Positions 11,316-26,500 of a DNA stretch of 55,396 bases are shown piece by piece. Within the stretch, counting starts at the first letter, position 1. Every line of letters starts with the position of its first letter. Source of the DNA: Branchiostoma floridae (lineage: Eukaryota > Chordata > Leptocardii > Amphioxiformes > Branchiostomatidae). The translations under genes were made by a program, and so were the position numbers. Location: positions 98,428-153,823 of the forward strand of contig NW_023365920.1 of the NCBI RefSeq assembly GCF_000003815.2, read 5' to 3'. A model generated the notes under the pieces. That model did no database searches. It was not told where the DNA came from and worked only from the letters and a program-made list of their open reading frames with translations.

Positions 11316-11352
<37 letters not shown>

Positions 11353-11465
11353 GGTCACCTGAGTGGCGTCGAATGGCAGCATGATCCAGACCCTTGTGAT
11401 TTACCCCCGCCTATTCAACCCCTGGCTGCCAAGAGAGAGTAGTTGGCCCACCCGATAATAATTAT

Positions 11466-11509
<44 letters not shown>

Positions 11510-14500
11510 TACATACATAGACAGACAGACAAACAAACAAACAAGAAATTACTTACAGTGGTGTTAACCCAGTCAACAATCTCCTTGTCTTTGATTGGTC
11601 CCTCCGACCCCTTCAGGTTCTGCAGCAGGGCCAGGGTGTAGGCACGCATCAGCTGCCAAACCACCGCTGAAACAGAGACAAAAGGCTCAATGACTGTTCA
11701 TGGTCAACGAGGGGTGTGACATATAATTAGAACTTCAAAACTCCATGTGTCAGGTTACTATACCATAGATGAGATATTTGTTTATTCGTTTATTCAGAAA
11801 AACAATCAATAGATGTGATCATTAAGAAACTTTGTGAGGTCACACTGATACTATTAAACAAGTATTCGCACAAAATGCAGAATACTCAAAAGTATGTAGT
11901 ACTTAGAATCTTGTAAAATGCACAGAGCACTGCGGAAAATGCAGCCTTTTTATGCAAAATAGACAACCCCTTCATAGATCATGTGACAGAGGGATATTGA
12001 AGATGGCATAAGATGATTTGGTAAAAAGAATACCTCAAAGTCTTCCTGATACGTTGTTGTGGGAGAACACAACATATTTGTTTCAAGTCAATATCTCTTG
12101 GGTACAGGTGCTAGGGATCTGGGTCAATTACTCAGTTCCATAAGATTTGCACGTTTTGCACATGCTTTGTGCATTTTTCAGATTGAGATATGTACAGAAA
12201 CTTTTTGCAATTTGGCATTTTTCATAACATTGTCAGAACAATATCTGAACACTTTGGATGTAAAATCCACATAAACATACCCAGTGTCAAAGTCTCATTG
12301 CCATCAAAGATGTCCTTGCCACCGACACCAACCAGAGAGAACTTCATGTCCTTGCCCAGCTCAACAGCATATTCACAGTTTTCCATCTTCTTCATGTTTC
12401 CTCCCAGAGCTTTGAACTTCTTGTTGACCCTGCCCCAGTCAACAACTCCCGGCTTTACCTACAGGGAGGAAAAGTTGTGTACGATTGGAGTCAAATTTGA
12501 TGGAAACAGATATTAAGACATTTAAGCATAAATCAGACATAACACAGGCTCTGAAATTTATAAGGCTGTTACCAATTTTTTTCCCAAGACATCAATGAGA
12601 CATTCTTAGAAAGATTGATATTACAAATTGAATGTCTTTGCAAAAAAGGCCCTGCAAAGACCTTATACAAAGTTAAAGCTAAATTTTCCTTCAGAGGAGA
12701 GGATTATTTTCTAAAAGGCTGCAACTATATGTACAATATTTGCATATTTGTAAAAATTAATCACATTATAATGCTTTATAAAGCAACTTCTCCCTTGTCC
12801 AAGTTCAACATCAAGTGGCCAATACAAACACGTTTTGGGATTCAGAAAAATATGATTAGCAGAACCAGAACACTCCTCTGGAGTACAGCATGGCTTTAAC
12901 TAGAAAGGACATTCTTGGAGAATGTTTTGAAAAGGTCCAGAGAAAATTGTTACACTCCTGCTCTCCTATATAATGTCTCAACCCAACACAGACCAGGGCT
13001 CAAAAGACCTTTTTCTGAATAGCACCACTCTGAATTTGGGAAGGTTGGATCATACTAAAATTGTTCAGGAACCATTGCTATTTTTTTTATAATACTTTAT
13101 ACTGTTAGGTGGTAACAGTCAATGCAGCTAATAATAACAATCCATATACAAGTACATGTACATCACAGGACATTTATGTATAAAACCCAGTACATACCTG
13201 CACAGCTAAAATTTTAACTGCAATAACCTGCATATGCAGGTGGTATATTTCTAAGCCCTGCAGACTGAGTACAGACAAAGCTTACCTTGTCGTATGTCTG
13301 GAACAGGATGAGACCGTCCATCATGTCATTGTAGAGATGATTGACATATGGGCTGACCCCTAAACTGTTCATCCAGTTACGGAATGTCTTCTCTTCACGT
13401 GTCTCCTCCAGTCCTACATCACAAAGAGAAAGATACAGTATATTAGAACTGGGCATTCCAAAACACAAAAGGCTGGGAATGGCTAGACTAGGGGTGGGTA
13501 CCGGTACAAAAAATTCAGGTCCAGGTCCAGTACTTGTTCAGGTCCAAAGGATCAGGTCCAGGTCCGGACCTGAACCTGATTCAGTATGTGAAAGCATGTG
13601 AATGGACGATACTCAAAAGAATGGTCCATTTTGCTACTGTAATCTGTTTTGTGGAGTATTCGGCTCCCGCTGGAGTTTTAAAATCCTACAAGACTAACTG
13701 CTGCTGTGCGATTGACTGTAAAACTTGGTAGAAGTGACTAATACTCTACTCTACTTTTCACTAGTTATTTTCTTTGACCGGTAAGCCCAAAAACGTGTGC
13801 ATGCCTGTTCATATAATCTGTTCCTTTGCCAATAGGTCCAACATCCGACCAATTTTTTCAGGTCCGGTTTTTCTGGACCAGTCCAATAAGAAAAAAACAA
13901 TTTTGTACCGGTACATCGTACTGGCACCCAGCCCTAGCTAGGACATATTTTGCGGATGACCAGACACCCATATGTTGGCTTCAAATGGACTCCTCAAGGG
14001 AAACCCTCTAGGGATCTAGAGAAGGACTGTAGAAGGGAAGACGAAGGCAGCACGAAAGACCTGGCATGAGATCAGATGGAAGGTTCAGGTTCAGACCTCA
14101 GAGTCTCCTGATGAATTTTCCATCCACTCCTATATACACACAACCATGCAGACACTTCAAGAGGAAGCCAATTTTTCCAAAATGCAAATACAGTGCAGCA
14201 GTCATTTTTGTACAAGAAAAGAGCATGTGAATCCGTGAATACCAAAGCACTGAGAACATTAAGGTTATTCTAAGGCAAGTCAGCGGGAGAAAATGTGTAA
14301 CACCATTGCAGTGTAGCAAAAGATGTATAGGAGACATGCCACAATCCACAAAGTAACATACTCAGCCTAGTCGTTACAACTCCTGTAATATTTGTATGAT
14401 TTACTCCTGTATTGCAGCAGTTACAAACAAAACACAAAGAGTGTTAAATGTAAAACTGATTCAATTTCGCAGCAGGGAGAAAATGGACTGTTATACATGT

Positions 14501-17500
14501 AGCAGGGGTTTTGAGATTGTGGTAGCACTGCATTTACAAAACGTATAGTAATGGAAACACAGGCGCCTTTGCGGATTTTCACCCTATAGCTGCAACTGAT
14601 CATGAACAAGGGTGCTACAGACAGAACAGTGCTGCCGTTATCAACAGTATTACAGATAAAATCCATACCTACATGTACCCTCTGGATTCAAGTTACAGGA
14701 CGTTTTCAATGCATGTTTGTGCAACAGTTACTCCTTCATTGATGACAGCTTAGACTAACCAAGAATTTATGTCCTGCTATACAGGAAACTTCCATTTTAC
14801 ACATGTCAACTAAAATGCAAGACAAAACCTAAAGCAAAAAGACCTTGTACAAAATGAGCCTCTCTACCATCTCACCTTCAATGTCCGGCATGTCCTCTGG
14901 CAGGTCCAGAGCTGGCCAAGTGTTGAACAGGTTGGCAACAAAGGCTGTGTTCAGCTTGGAGTTCCCCCGAACAACATCCTTAGGTGTCACAAAGGCCCTG
15001 AAAGGGTGAAGAACACAAATGAGCAAAATGAATATATGTGTTACCTACAGTAGCCTTACCTACAGTACAGCTTGTCTGTGTGTATTTACAGCCTTGCCTA
15101 CAGTCCAGTTTGCCTGTGTGTTTATAGCCTTACCTACAGTCTAGCTTGTATACAGCCTTACCTACAGTCCAGCTTGTCTGTGTGTTTACAGCCTAACCTA
15201 CAGTCCAGCTTGTCTGTGTGTGTCTACAGCCTTACCTACAGTCCAGCTTGTCTGTGTGTGTGTGTGTGTCTACAGCCTTACCTACAGTCCAGCTTGTCTG
15301 TGTGTGTCTACAGCCTTACCTACAGTCCAGCTTGTCTGTGTGTGTGTGTGTGTCTACAGCCTTACCTACAGTNNNNNNNNNNNNNNNNNNNNNNNNNNNN
15401 NNNNNNNNNNNNNNNNNNNNNNNNNNNNNNNNNNNNNNNNNNNNNNNNNNNNNNNNNNNNNNNNNNNNNNNNCCTACAGTCCAGCTTGTCTGTGTGTGTT
15501 TACAGAGTCTGACTTACTTACAGTGCAGCTGGTCTGTGTGTGTGTGTGTGTATGTGTATGTATATGTGTGTGTGTGTGTGTGTTTACAGGCTTACCTACA
15601 GTCCAGCTTGTCTGTGTGTGTGTGTATGTGTATGTATATGTGTGTGTGTGTGTGTGTTTACAGGCTTACCTACAGTCCAGCTTGTCTGTGTGTGTGTGTA
15701 TGTGTATGTATATGTGTGTGTGTGTGTGTGTTTACAGGCTTACCTACAGTCCAGCTTGTCTGTGTGTGTTTACAGGCTTACCTACAGTCCAGCTTGTCTG
15801 TGTGTGTCTACAGCCTTACCTACAGTCCAGCTTGTCTGTGTGTGTGTGTATGTGTGTGTGTGTGTGTTTACAGCCTTGCCTACAGTCCAGTTTGTCTGTG
15901 TGTGTCTGTGTGTGTTTACAGCCTTACCTACAGTCCAGCTTGTCTGTGAGTGTTTACAGCCTTACCTACAGTCCAGTTTGTCTGCGTTCTGCAGCATGAG
16001 TTCAGCACGTTGTTCTGGGTCGTTCTCGTTCAGAGGTCCAAGATCAACTCCTCTGTCAGGAGGGGCAATTTGACTCAGCAGATACGTGTAGGCCTCTGAG
16101 TCCTGCAATCAGGCAAACTTTCTGTTAAAACTCCAGATATTTTGTCTAGCTTAGGGAGTCAGTCATTTGCACAATCTCACACAGCAAGTACTGTAAATGC
16201 AGAAATGTTCGCGGTGGATTAATGTTCGCGGTTTTAGCGGTAACCACTTCACCGCAAACTTAAAACTACCGCAAACATTTTTCTATTATGGTACTAGACT
16301 GCAGTCTATGGTGTTATCGCGAAATTAAAACCACAGCGAAAAGTCCTTTTTCCCGCTACCGCGAAATTAAATCCTCGCGAACTTAAATGCATTTACAGTA
16401 GTATGTTACAAGCTTCCTTTGGAGACTTAGGAACACCTGTGTTCATTTTTGGGGTGGGAGCATTGATTTGTCATATTCAACTTGGGGCAGGTTCTCTAAT
16501 GCTGGGAGAGGGATTTTTGCTGCCCCTGGTAGTCTGCTTTCAGTTGAGCCAATGAAAGGCCATCAGCAATCCCCTCAAAAAATGCTGACGCTCTACAAGT
16601 CTGCACAGGACATTAGTTACAATCATTATGTTATAGTTATGCAACAATAGCAAGCCTAGTTACCTGCAAACATACACTAGGGATTTAATGTGCAGCACTG
16701 CCATACAAAATTTTTTAGGGAACCAGTTAAAATGTTGCATGCAATGCTGCTTGGGATACAGACCAGTTAGAAATTATGACGTATTCTAATACACTACATT
16801 TTCTAACCCACCTTAATGTCAGGTCCAAAGTTGGTGATCCTCTTGTTGTGCCCTGCCTTCTCCAGGTGATAGTTGACCCAGCGCAGTAACAGTTCCTCTG
16901 GGGACAGCTTCAGTAAGTCTTCCATATCCTCCCCATCCATGAGCAGCTGCACAAGTCCTGCAAAAAACAACATGTCCACAAACATAAATATGAGGGACAG
17001 AAATGCAGTCACAAGACTAAGAATTAGCTGCCATAAACTTCGTATTGAAACGGGAAGACATACTCGCACCCCTCGGGAGCAAAAACTAATAATGCAAATA
17101 TTGTAATTTAGATATAGAGGACATACTAGTAGTATTTCATTTTGCAGTACAGTGTGGATTGTATACCGTACGGAGAAATTAACTGTATAAGGTTATACAA
17201 ATTAACCAATTTCCTTCTTTTATACACCTGTTCTGTAGAAAAATTCATATTCCTAATGCAACTAGCCAAATCATTGATCATAAAACATACCGGTATCTGC
17301 TCTTTTATCTCCACTATAAAAGTGAGAAGTTGAATTTATCCAGCAATACCGGGTAGTCTCATTTTGTATCTGTTAACTGTATATTTTAAACATGTCTTGT
17401 CGTGACCTGTACATAGCCCGGTGTGGCAAAAATGTGCAATAAAGGTCTTCAGACATTTCATTCAATATAAAAAATGTCAGGAACCATGTCCGGACTTGCA

Positions 17501-20500
17501 TTGAAAGACTATCTCTCACTTTTATTCTCCTTTTTGTGCTGCACCATCAAAAACATTGTGTAGATAATTTGCACTTGGAAAAGGCATAAAGATTGCATTT
17601 TTGTGTGTTACATAATAGTAATTGAGCTTTTGTGTTTACTATTGGCTGTATTGGATTATTATAAGCTGCACTGACTGCTACCAACTATAAAGTATAAAAG
17701 AAAAGAAAAATAGCATTGTTTCCTGAACAATTTTAGTATGATCCATACTTCCTAATTTAGTGTGGTGAAGGTAAAATTTGTCTGGTGCAGGTAATTTTCA
17801 ATGTTACCTGCACTGGTGCAGGTATGCAGAAAAAAGTATTTCAAGTCCTGGGAAAATACACCCCACTTACCACTTAATATATAAGTATAAATGAAAGAAA
17901 AAAATAGCAATAGTTTTTGAAGTTTTAGTATTATCCATATTTCCTAAATTCAGAGTGGTGCAGGTAGTTTTCAATGTTACCTGCACCAGTGAAGGTATGC
18001 TGAAAAAAAGTATTTCAAGCCCTGCGGAAAGATGCAGAATTGCGTAGTGACCTGGGTTGTGCTGCAGGTCGATCTGAGCGAACAGCCCGATCCTGATGAT
18101 CTGCCACAGCAGCCCCAGCACCAGGTGAGGCTTGCCCTCCTGCAGGTCCACCGCTCCGATGTTCACAATGTTACAGCCGATGGCGCTGGCAGAGTTCAGC
18201 GCCAAGTTCAGGTTCTCTGTGATCTTGTACTGGTTCAGTTTGGTCTTGTTGATTGCACGCTCGTCAATGGTGTCCGGGCACGACAGGTTGATCATTTTGC
18301 TACAAGACAAAATAAGAAATGCTTTTAACCCTACCTTAAACTCCATAACCAAGAAAGATTAAGAGTACTTTAAAGTAAGACCATGTACCTGTACAGTACC
18401 TCTAAAATTGTCAAGTACACAAAAACCTGTGAGTGTGTACCAAGATCTAAACAACTATATCACCAGTACACACTACCTTGTAACTGACTACAGATATGAA
18501 GCAAATCCTGATTCAACAATGAAAATTATTAAAGTCTTGCAGCTAAAACAACTTGTTTTGAGATTCAACAGTTAGCTACATGCCTAACTTGCATATGCTT
18601 GGTTAAACTTGTTAAGGTACAGGCAAAGGTATAAAACTGTACCTGAAATTTTTTTATTAGGTACACAGCTCTACATCAGAGTGCTAAAGGATGAGAAATT
18701 GGCCGGCGGAAAAGTTAGAACAGAGTGAGCATGTGAAACCAAAAGTGATTTTGAGTTAGTTAAGCTTAGTGTGATATGTGCTGTAAGTGCTACATGTATT
18801 CTTCCAATGGTTATGACAGAGTAGACAGACACGGTGTAGTTATTGTTCATTGTACTGGAGAAATTCTCCCATCTCTTTTTGACAAGCACAAAGAACAGTT
18901 AACCATGATTTAACGTCCCGTCCTAAGCACTGAGACCCTTTCCTCCAGTAGAAGCTTGCATGTCAGGTGAGCAGCAACTACATAGGAGTGGGTACCGGTA
19001 CAGAAAATTCAGGTCCAGGTCCGGTTCAGGTCAAGAGGATCAGGTCCAGGTCCGGACCTGAACCTGGATCTGATTCAGTATGAGAATACTTGTGAATAGA
19101 TGACACTCAAAACAATGTATATGGCCCATTTCACTGCAAGGAAATCTGCTTGGAAGAATAATCAACTCCCACAGACTTTTTAAAATAACAGCAGCCAAGG
19201 CCTCCCCCTTCTTGGTTCAGAGGCAGGGCCACTAACCTGACTGAAATTGTAGCTGAGTTTTTATTGGACTATTGCTGCTATATTGTATACTTAAAATGGT
19301 GATTTGTGCAATACAAAGTGATGGTGATTAACTAATCTCCAAGCAGATCCTACGGTAGCATAAAATAGTATAAAAAGCTGGCAGAGGAGTGAAGCCGGCT
19401 TAGGAGTGTGTTTTGCTACCGGCAATGTACACCTCTTGGGTCAACTATCTCCTCGCCAGTTTGGTATGCCATTGTAGGATCTGCTTGGAGATTAGTGATT
19501 AACGTCTATAAGGGATTGATTCCAGAAAAAAACAGGGAAAATAGTTCTGACGACGGTTATACGGTTGGTGCTGACTGAAGGGTGATTGAAGGAATGTTAC
19601 ATTGTGTACACAGACATGTACTCATGTAGGGGATACAGTACCTGCTTTGGGGTAAAGTGATGATAATGAATGCAACGCAACCACATCCCTAGATATGGAC
19701 CTCTGGTAAAATCTCAGTGCTTTTCATGCAACTGCCTACGAGTACAAGACCCTTGTCATGGCACACGACTTCGCAAAAAGCCAGCCTTGCAGAAATTATT
19801 CCTTGTACGACAATTTTCTGCTCTTCATAAATGAAAAAAAATGATGGTCGCTAGCAATGTTGCAGCCTCCAGCATTCACGCAAGTGTTTAACTGTTGTCA
19901 GAGTAAAGTGGCTGTAATTGAACTGCTGAATGTAAGAATGTGAAGTCATCATTGTACAGTGTACTTCTTTCTTCAACTATTCTGTTGTGCTTACACGATG
20001 TATATCTGTACTTGGATGGATGGATGGATGGATGGATGGATGGATGAATGAGTGAATGAATGAATGAATGCATGAATGAAGCTTTATTCAGGTGTGTAAC
20101 ACGCCAAGCCCACATGGGTTTATAAGACACAAAAAAAAGGTACGTCGATGTAGGTTAGACATCCAGGTAATAAGATACACCAAAAAGTAGTTATTCAAGC
20201 AACTGGATATGGTTTTGAAACGGTCAGACGTTTCGGATAGAATCCACTATCCTTCGTCAGTGACACTGAAGAGATCTGGAAGAAACAGGTCTTTTATACT
20301 CTATCTATGAATGAAGACAATTTCAGATGTCCAATAGGAAAAGTTGTAAGACAATTCAGACTGAAGACAATTGGATTCCAAACTTTTTGGTGTAACAAAA
20401 AAAAGGTATATAATAAATGACACAAATCTATAGCAAGCCTTGGAGAGAAAAGGTGAACAAAGCATCAAAGTTGACAAGGACTAACAAGAAGGTTAACACA

Positions 20501-23500
20501 ATAGTTTCAAAATTAATGCATCATATTACAGCATAATGCATTTATTATGAATCTATTTCATCTTACCAACCGGAAAAAAACATAAATTTTAATGCGACAT
20601 GCCTCAAAAGTTTCACTAGCACCTGTAACTTAGTGTAAGTGTGATTGGTTCTTTAAAACTCACCAAAGAAGAATGCCGTCTTGGATTTTGGTCCACAGCT
20701 CGTCTGTGTTGACATCGATGTCCAAGTAGGGCTTACAGTCCGCGTCATCGGCCAGGTTACTGCTGATCCAGTCTGCGAAGGCTGTTTTCTCTTCCTCCGA
20801 GTAGGAATGTGTGGTGCCCTCCACCGACACCCCGGACATGCCTCCCTTCTTCACAATCCCCTGTTTTGTAGCCACCGCCTTCTTAAAGGAATGGGCAATA
20901 TGGCTGGACTTCATGTCCGCATACACCTGGAAAATAAGTAGTATAATTCTAGATTGAGTACTTATGCAGAAACTTTCGCGGTGGTTTAATTTTTGCGTTT
21001 TTGGTGGTGGCCGCCTTACTGCAAACTTAAAACCACCGCGAACATTTTTCTTGGCAGTAAGAGACTACGTACAGTGCATCAGGTGCTACTGTGAACTTAA
21101 AACCACTGCGAAAAGTCATTTTCCCACTACCGCGAAATTAAATCCCCAAGAACTTAAACGCTTTTCCAGTATCTCCTAATAAACTGGTCAGGGTTGGACT
21201 GAGTGCAGGTTAGGTGCAGGTAGACACCAGAGATACCTGCACAGCTTCAATTTTACCTGCACTAGCCCTGAGTAACCTCAAATAAAGTTAAGCTAGAACT
21301 TGTTGGATTCTGAAAAGTTTGGAAAGTGACTACTATTTACTTTATTTGAGAAAATACAGAAGTGCAGTACGTAGATCATAGCTGGAACTGTTCAGTAAAT
21401 ATACAAATTATACTTTTCATAATGAGTAATTTTGAAATGAACCTTTAAATAGATTAGAAATTGCCAAGATCCTAGAAACTGTCAACATTAAGCTAACCAG
21501 TTTGGAATTCAGTCCAGATACATGTACATGTATTTGCTCAGGAGTGCAAAGCAAACAATTCCTCCATTGGACTATTCCACTGGGGTAAAACTGATTGTAT
21601 TGACTATATAACGTAAAATACCTGTTACAACATAGATAGCATACACAGTATTATTTACCAGGGCTCGAAATACTGGGTGCATGTGCACCCAGGTGCACCC
21701 AAAATTGGAGCTGTGCACCCAATTATATTCTGTGGGTGCACAGGGTGCACCTAAATATTTTCTTAGGTTTATGCAGGGTTGAACAAGTTTTCTAAAATCC
21801 ACTTGTCCTATCGGGCAAGCACATAAAAAATGTACTTGCCCGAACCAATTTTTCAGTTGCCCAAAATTCAAATGTCACTGTTACTAGTATATGCATTTTC
21901 ACTTCCAGCAATGGAATTCTCTGTAGACAATTGCTTGATGTCATGACTGTAAAAAGTAACAAGTAATTTAAAGTATATCAAAATTGCACTAAAATCAATG
22001 GAAAAATCTTACTTGCCCGATCGGACAAGTGGGGTAGGACATGCACTTGCCCGAACAGCACTTTCACTTGCCCTGGACAATAGGGCTAGTGGACTTGTTT
22101 ATCACTGTTATGTATAAAAAGATATCAAAGGTATACATCATATTCTTGACATCTAAGAGTTAGAAAGATAATAAAAATGTCTGTCATGGTACTTGTTTAA
22201 GAATTTGATAGCTTGTAACTAAGGCCACACCAATTTAATTTCTTGGTTCACGGATTCGCTCGCTCTTATTTTTTGGAAAAAAAAATAAAAATAAAAATTA
22301 CCACTCAGCAAATTTTCACCATTAATGAAACCATTCACCAACTTTCTGGGGTAGCAAATTGGCCTTTATAGTATAAGCTCCTTAAAGTGTGGGTATAGGT
22401 GCTGTTACTGTACAATAATAGTGTTTTTGTACTTTTTTCAAGCTGAAAACTTTTTTCTTTATGTTTTGGATTAGTCGTTACCTTTACCCCAACCATTTTA
22501 CAATTTTTATTTTTATTTTTATTTCGCCCTCTCGCTCCATATTTTTTATGAAAAAATCCGTGAACCAAGAAATTAAATTGTTGTGGCCTAAGTTTTATTA
22601 TTAGGTTATTACTTAGATTTAAGTGGTGCACCCAAAATTTTTTTGGTGCACCCAATTTTTCAAGCTAGGTGCACCAGTGCACCTAATGCCAAAAATGAAT
22701 TTCGAGCCCTGTTTACTATACATGCAATACATGTACTTAGCTTTGAAATCATCATGTGCAGACGGTTGCAAAATTGGAATGAACAATTTTTTTGTGAAAA
22801 TGGAAAGGATAAATACAATAAATTTCCTATATACATGTATATATTGGCTTGGTCTGATGCATGTTTTAACCACTTGGATGCGTTTGATACTAAATGTTAG
22901 GGCTAGTTTCTATATGAAGTGTGATGTAATTATTGATAAGCATAAACTAATTTTGGAGACACTTTGTGAGTGAGGTATGAAGAAGAAACAACATCCATGT
23001 TACTGTAAATTCATGTACATGTAAGGTCAGATTCAGGGCTCAAAATACTGGGTGCATGTGCACCCAGGTGCACCCAAAATTGGAGCTGTGCACCCAATCT
23101 TTTTCTGTGGCTGCACTGGGTGCACCCAAATATTTTCTTTATAGTTTATGTATGTTAAGATATCAAAGTATACTAGTATACAACATATTCTTGACATCTA
23201 AGTTAGAAAGATTATAGAAATGTCTGTCATGGTACAGTACTTGATTAAGAATTTAATAGCTTGTAATTAAGTTTTATTATTAAGTTATTACTTAAATTTA
23301 AATGGTGCACCCAAAAGTTTTTAGTGCACCCAATTTTTTAAGCTGGGTGCACCAGTGCACCTAATCCCAAAAACAAATTTCGAGCCCTGACATTGATTTA
23401 TTTTGCATTGAAAACAAATAGAACTTGTGGTGGTCTTGACTCTTGATCAGTTCATGACACATGTACAATATCATAGTAATGGAGAAACTGAGTTAAACTT

Positions 23501-26500
23501 CAAGTTCAAGGACAACCAGTCGTGGAAACCACCAACTACTTGTAAGTTGTAGTACTAGTTAATTACTAGCGGCAAGGGTGCAACAGACAGGCAGAACACT
23601 TGCCTCCAAGACATCATGATATACTGTACAATGTACATGTATACTGTGTATAGTAAGTATAGACCTATAGTGTAGTATAAGTTAGACTTGTATTCAGGGG
23701 TAGTTGGGCAGCAATTACAACAAAATTTTTTGCTCTGGTTTTGGGTTCATGTTAAAGAGGTCACCACGGAATATAAAACCACCGCAAACTGAAATCAAAT
23801 GTATTTTGTAGCAGGGCGTTTCTTGAAAAACATTAGTTAAAAGGGGGTCAGCACTGCAATACAGAGGGGCAACCAAGCTACATGTAGAGGATATGATTGA
23901 AGTTGGGGTTCCCCCAACCAGGATGTGGAGTTTAAAGAGAAATTTGAATTGAAATGGGACAGTTTAAGGCTTACTGGGGGTCAATTTACAGTCAGACTGT
24001 GGTCACATGTGACCAAGTAGCATCCATATAGGAAATTAATGCTAGCTGGAAAACTACTATATACCACCCCCCACCCCCCCCTGAGTAAGGAGGGGGTGGG
24101 GGTGGGGGTGGTAGGGGGTTGGGGTACAATGCCTCTTTATAAAAAGCTGTGAGCTACTGAGTAGTACTACCCTCCCCTGGTCCAGGCTTGAAACATGACC
24201 TATTTACAGACTGAGCAAACCCTGCCCATTTAGCAAACAAACCCTGTGTGTGTACTGTTGTACATTATGTACATACAGCCCTCACTCAGGCTACAATCAC
24301 ACACATACTACATACATTATGTTCTACCAACAAGGTCTTCCATTCAAGTTGGTAGATGCATCAAAAATTTGTATATTTTAGACAATCCCACACTTTATAA
24401 AAATACACTACAACGAGGTTCAATATCAAATTTAGTCATAAATTACTTTTCCAATTCAAACCCAAATCTACCGACTATAAAGGTTGTTCTTTCTACTTAA
24501 AGTATTTATTCAACACAGTAACAAGGAATGTAAAATGTAAACTACTGAAAACACAAGCCCTCAAACATAATTAAACATTTATTTCATGTATGACAAGCTA
24601 TATGCTAATTGAAAGGTTTTAAGGGATGTATAAGGTTTCCAACATCAACCATTCCCATGAAGGAAAATGAATTACATTTATGAAGTTGCTACTCAGATTT
24701 GTTGAGGGATAAAGAAAATGCCTTTAATCTGTCCGTGCATGTATCCCTGACGGGGTTGATGTATGATCCATATACAAAAATGTATCAGTTAATTTATACT
24801 ATTATAGACATGTAAACTTTGAGCTAACAGTAACACTTTTGCATAATGAGGGGCCTTTGGGTGAAAGGAAAATATTTGCATATTTCTTTTTATCCAACAT
24901 ATCAGGGCAAGAATATCTCATAGCAATAAAATAGGTATCTTTGGATTTCCTTCTCTTTTACCAGCAGTTCATCCATGCCTTCCTGTCTTACATGTACGGT
25001 GTATGCAGTTTGTCCACATACATACAAAAACATAACCTTCATGCCAAAGGTAACAATAAGACAACAACCATCCACATGACCTCATGATCATCTGACTTCC
25101 TCCCTCTGCCCAGCTGGACATATATGGAAGTGTCCCACCAGACTTCCTGCCTGAACATGATCTCACCAGATTCCCACACACCAGGCATGACTAATGTTTG
25201 CTACTGGGGGAAGGACAAGTATAGACCGTGAAATGTGTCCTGACAGCAGAATGGCTCCACCTGTGAAGTCATTGGTTACTCTCAAATCTTTCTAAGTTAT
25301 ATACATAAATCACCTATGGTCCACATTGTCAAAGAGGACCACCCAGGGAACATGGTCATCTTAGACAGGTAGTCTTCTTGTGAAAAAGGAGAGTTACAAG
25401 ATATGACATAGGCACAGATTTCAAAGTTTCTGTAGTATAACTATTGACAACAATGCTTTTGGTCGCATGCCACCTGGACTAGGGGTGGTTGCAGTTGCAA
25501 TACGTAAGTTGTTGTATCAAAAACTGGTTGTCTTGTTGCAATGGTCAGCTGGTGGAAATGGTCGTTACTCGTTAGACAAAGATTGGCCATCTATCTATAA
25601 TATTCTATTCCCCAGGTCCTGTCAAAGAATAGCACATGATAAAGTTTACAAATTACAAAGTGGCCATGTGGCACAAGTGGTAACGCAACCCCGCTTCTGG
25701 GCCATGGATTCAATTCCGTAGATCTTTAACTGTGGCTGGTATGTACGATCCTAAGGGTTGGTCAAGCTCGGACATAACTAGTTAAGGCCTTATAGTTATA
25801 CTGGTTACTTTGGATGGTGACAGCACTGTTTATAAGGGACCTTCTGGCTTCAGGCATAAGCCTCAAGGATCAGAGTAACATCTATACAATAAAGAACCCA
25901 ACACACTTATCAAGAAGAGTATGGGTGACCTACACAAGCCATAGTGAAGCTGCATTTCACTACTTCTAATACCAGATCACGAAAAAGGGTCATGACTCAT
26001 GCTTTGTCCACAGCCTTGGTTTGACCACTTACATTACAGTACAAAGTCCAGGGTGTGGGCATGTGGAATCTGTGCCTCCCCTCTACATGTCACCTGTGAT
26101 GAATGGATTACGTAAGTAATGATTTCTTGTTGAATGAGTTGGGCATGCAATTCATCGATGGACGATGACGGACTTTTTCATGACTACATGTACCTGTCAC
26201 CTGTACGGATAAACTTCTAGTATGAACCCCAGGATTCAAACCTCCACAGATAGAAGTATGTAATACTTAGGAGCAGCCAGGTATAAAGTAACAGTACGTC
26301 ATGTTCCAGTACAATCAATTAGGTACAGGTCCAAAACGTATTTGTACATCATGCATAGCAGGTACTTATCAGTTCAAACCCAGCTGGGATGACAGGTCAG
26401 GGATGGCCACTTTGACAAATAGAAAGACTATGAAATTACTGTGGCAGTACAAGTGAAACCACATCTATTAACTACTCTGTATCACAGAATAATACTTCTG

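Larger units (their letters stand above)
21659..22711. mobile_element. CAGGGCTCGAAAT element A, host to two nested insertions
   Basis: The ends CAGGGCTCGAAAT and ATTTCGAGCCCTG are perfect inverses. TTTAC on both sides is a 5-bp target duplication. The internal GGTGCACCCA motifs match the uninterrupted relative at 23034-23389. It is three times longer than that relative because two other elements (21774-22107 and 22223-22588) have inserted into it. Confidence 0.85.

Noticed and set aside
15218-16073. Long cysteine/valine-rich plus-strand reading frames
   Set aside because: They are translations of the TG-rich minisatellite opposite the plastin gene and run through Ns; the real coding exon is on the other strand.
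17380-17465. LINE-like 3' tail (GTGCAATAAAGGTC then ATTTCATTCA)
   Set aside because: Too short to assign to a family without a search; no reverse transcriptase sequence nearby.
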